From Mycobacteriaceae bacterium (GTDB lineage: Bacteria > Actinomycetota > Actinomycetes > Mycobacteriales > Mycobacteriaceae), in assembly GCA_019749805.1 (NCBI GenBank), contig JAIEPH010000022.1, forward strand, positions 124,001-188,000: a stretch of 64,000 nt of DNA, read 5' to 3'. A model generated the notes under the pieces. It was not told the DNA's origin, searched no databases, and was given only the letters and a program-made list of their open reading frames with translations. Made by a program: the position numbers and the translations under genes. This document shows, in pieces, positions 62,897 to 64,000 of this stretch (positions are counted from its first letter, which is position 1; every line of letters starts with the position of its first letter).

Positions 62897-63331
62897 ATGT
62901 CCGACGACGCAATGGCCGAAGAACGCGAATTCAACGAACGCAACATCGACGAGTTCCGCCGCAATGGCGGAAAGGTCGGCGGGCAGTTCGAAGGCTTTCC
63001 GCTGCTGATTCTGACCTCCTCGGGCGCCAAGAGCGGCGCTGAGCGGGTCAATCTCATCGCCTACTTCGACATCGACGACAAGATCTACGTCGTCGGTTCC
63101 GCGGCGGGCCGCGAGGAGAGTCCGGCCTGGGTGTTCAACTTGCGCGCCCACGAGCACGTCCAGGTCGAGATCGGCGCGGAACCCAAACGCCCGGTAGTCG
63201 CCCGAGAACTGACGCCGGAGGACCGCGACCGCATCTACCAGATCATCGTGGAGCGCGCGCCAGGGTTCGCCGAGTACGAGAAACGGACCGACCGCGTGAT
63301 CCCCGTCTTCGAACTCGTGCGCGACAACTAG
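62897..63331 (+). CDS. Ddn-like F420-dependent nitroreductase/quinone reductase
   Basis: 144 aa. Deazaflavin-dependent nitroreductase family: FEGFPLLILTSSGAKSGAER, VNLIAYFDIDDKIYVVGSAA, ESPAWVFNLRAHEHVQVEIG, FAEYEKRTDRVIPVFELVR. The GAKSG loop and PAWVFNL are the F420-contact parts seen in Ddn. Such enzymes reduce quinones with F420H2 and some activate nitroimidazoles. Small split-barrel fold, membrane-associated in some members; no signal peptide here. Confidence 0.87.
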   Translation: MSDDAMAEEREFNERNIDEFRRNGGKVGGQFEGFPLLILTSSGAKSGAERVNLIAYFDIDDKIYVVGSAAGREESPAWVFNLRAHEHVQVEIGAEPKRPVVARELTPEDRDRIYQIIVERAPGFAEYEKRTDRVIPVFELVRDN

Positions 63332-63337
63332 TTCGCG

Positions 63338-64000
63338 TCAGGCGCGTAGCCGCTGCGCCAGGCCCGACGCTCGGACCGCCCGCCGCTGCACCGCAGCGCG
63401 CACCGAATCCTCCGAACCGATGACACGGATCTTCTCCTTGGCCCGCGTCACCGCCGTGTAGAACAGCTCGCGGGTCAGCAGCCGCGAATCCTCGGGCGGC
63501 ATCAGCACAGTCACCTCGTCGGCCTGGCTGCCCTGCGACTTGTGGATCGTCATGGCGTGCATGGTCTCGACATCGGAGAGCCGGCTGGTCGCGAACTCCA
63601 CCGCATCGGACCCCGGGATGGCCACCCGCATCGCCCCGTCGCGCAGCAGCGTCACACCGGCGTCACCGTTGTACAGGCCCAGTCCGTAGTCGTTGGCCGT
63701 CACCAATACCGGACGCCCCGGATACCACTCCGACCAGATCGGGTCGCCGGTGATCTCCGCGAGCCATCGCTCGATCTGGTGGTTCCAGTACCGCACGCCG
63801 TACGGGCCCCGGCGATGCGCGCACAACAGCCGATGCTCATCGAGTGATGCCAAGGCCGCTTTCCGATTGTCGAGCACGGCTGCCTGGCGCAGCGCATTCG
63901 CCTGCGGCAGAACGATTCTCCGCAGATGATCGGCCGGTTCTTCGGTGTCTGTCCACTCGATGTGCTTTCCACCCGCGCGCAACACCTCGATGACCTGATC
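63338..64000 (-). CDS. recD: RecD, exodeoxyribonuclease V alpha subunit (C-terminal part)
   Basis: The last 220 residues; the gene enters from the right edge. Superfamily 1 helicase motifs: VTANDYGLGLYNGDAG, MTIHKSQGSQADEVTVLMP (motif V) and LFYTAVTRAKEKIRVIGSE (motif VI), as in RecD and RecD2. With RecB and RecC it would form the RecBCD nuclease-helicase; the partner genes are not in the window, which prevents a firm choice between RecD and RecD2. Convergent with the Ddn-like gene, 6 nt apart. Confidence 0.85.
   Translation of the reverse strand, partial: DQVIEVLRAGGKHIEWTDTEEPADHLRRIVLPQANALRQAAVLDNRKAALASLDEHRLLCAHRRGPYGVRYWNHQIERWLAEITGDPIWSEWYPGRPVLVTANDYGLGLYNGDAGVTLLRDGAMRVAIPGSDAVEFATSRLSDVETMHAMTIHKSQGSQADEVTVLMPPEDSRLLTRELFYTAVTRAKEKIRVIGSEDSVRAAVQRRAVRASGLAQRLRA

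Overview
The window looks like chromosomal DNA of a mycobacterium, probably a fast-growing Mycolicibacterium-type species. The evidence is high-GC coding sequence together with an antigen 85-type mycolyltransferase, an MPT64-like lipoprotein, a PknH_C-type sensor lipoprotein, a DUF732 secreted protein, an EspC-like type VII (ESX) secretion partner, F420-linked enzymes (LLM and Ddn families), a DesA3-like acyl desaturase, a fatty-acyl-AMP ligase and several GAF-ANTAR proteins. No rRNA, complete tRNA, CRISPR array or insertion sequence was recognised.

Left third (1-29.5 kb) is accessory in character. It opens with the 5' part of a large DEAD/DEAH helicase with a zinc-ribbon region (1-1728, minus), directly preceded by a 1015-residue protein of no recognised family (1739-4786). 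The pair resembles a two-gene Druantia type III-like defence cassette, but that assignment is inference. Next come small unknown genes, several of them broken (serpin remnant 5417-5622, frameshifted gene 6181-6575, decayed genes 11692-12646 and 12726-13603), a serpin-like protein with an N-terminal Cys-rich element (6763-8082), a DUF732/membrane pair and a NERD-helicase (9686-11344). From 13.9 to 18 kb there is a compact ADP-ribose module: an NrtR-like NUDIX regulator divergent from an operon encoding an ADP-ribosylglycohydrolase fused to a Cys-based phosphatase, two paralogous ankyrin proteins and a small protein. A remnant of a second NrtR-like gene lies at 18.5 kb. A metallophosphoesterase, a sensor lipoprotein, an alpha/beta hydrolase and an amino-acid ABC transporter (22.6-24.8 kb) follow. 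Between 24.9 and 27.8 kb sits a type VII polymorphic-toxin locus: EspC-like partner, WXG-like carrier with a C-terminal RNase A-like toxin domain, CdiI-like immunity protein and a small Cys-rich protein, all overlapping, with a tRNA-like fragment at the end. A VapBC module closes the section.

Middle (29.6-44.4 kb) is more core-like: a secreted protein, release factor 3, MPT64-like lipoprotein, FMN-dependent glutamate synthase-like protein, serine beta-lactamase-like hydrolase, membrane proteins (DUF4407, DUF1206), a TetR regulator with two overlapping operator palindromes, a PP2C phosphatase, a flavin amine oxidase, a mycolyltransferase and an F420-type oxidoreductase.

Right third (44.5-64 kb): a run of genes for DUF5994, a 52-aa protein, a GT4 glycosyltransferase, an alpha/alpha-type glycosidase-like protein, a GH130-like phosphorylase and a ribosome hibernation-type protein. 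A dicarboxylate transporter/tartrate dehydrogenase operon is followed by a second paralogous GT4. Then come an alanine dehydrogenase/CEO synthase-like enzyme with an overlapping Lys-rich small protein, a desaturase followed by GAF-ANTAR regulators, a FAAL/FadD, a sulfatase overlapping an SRPBCC protein, a Ddn-like reductase and the 3' end of recD, which leaves the window on the right.
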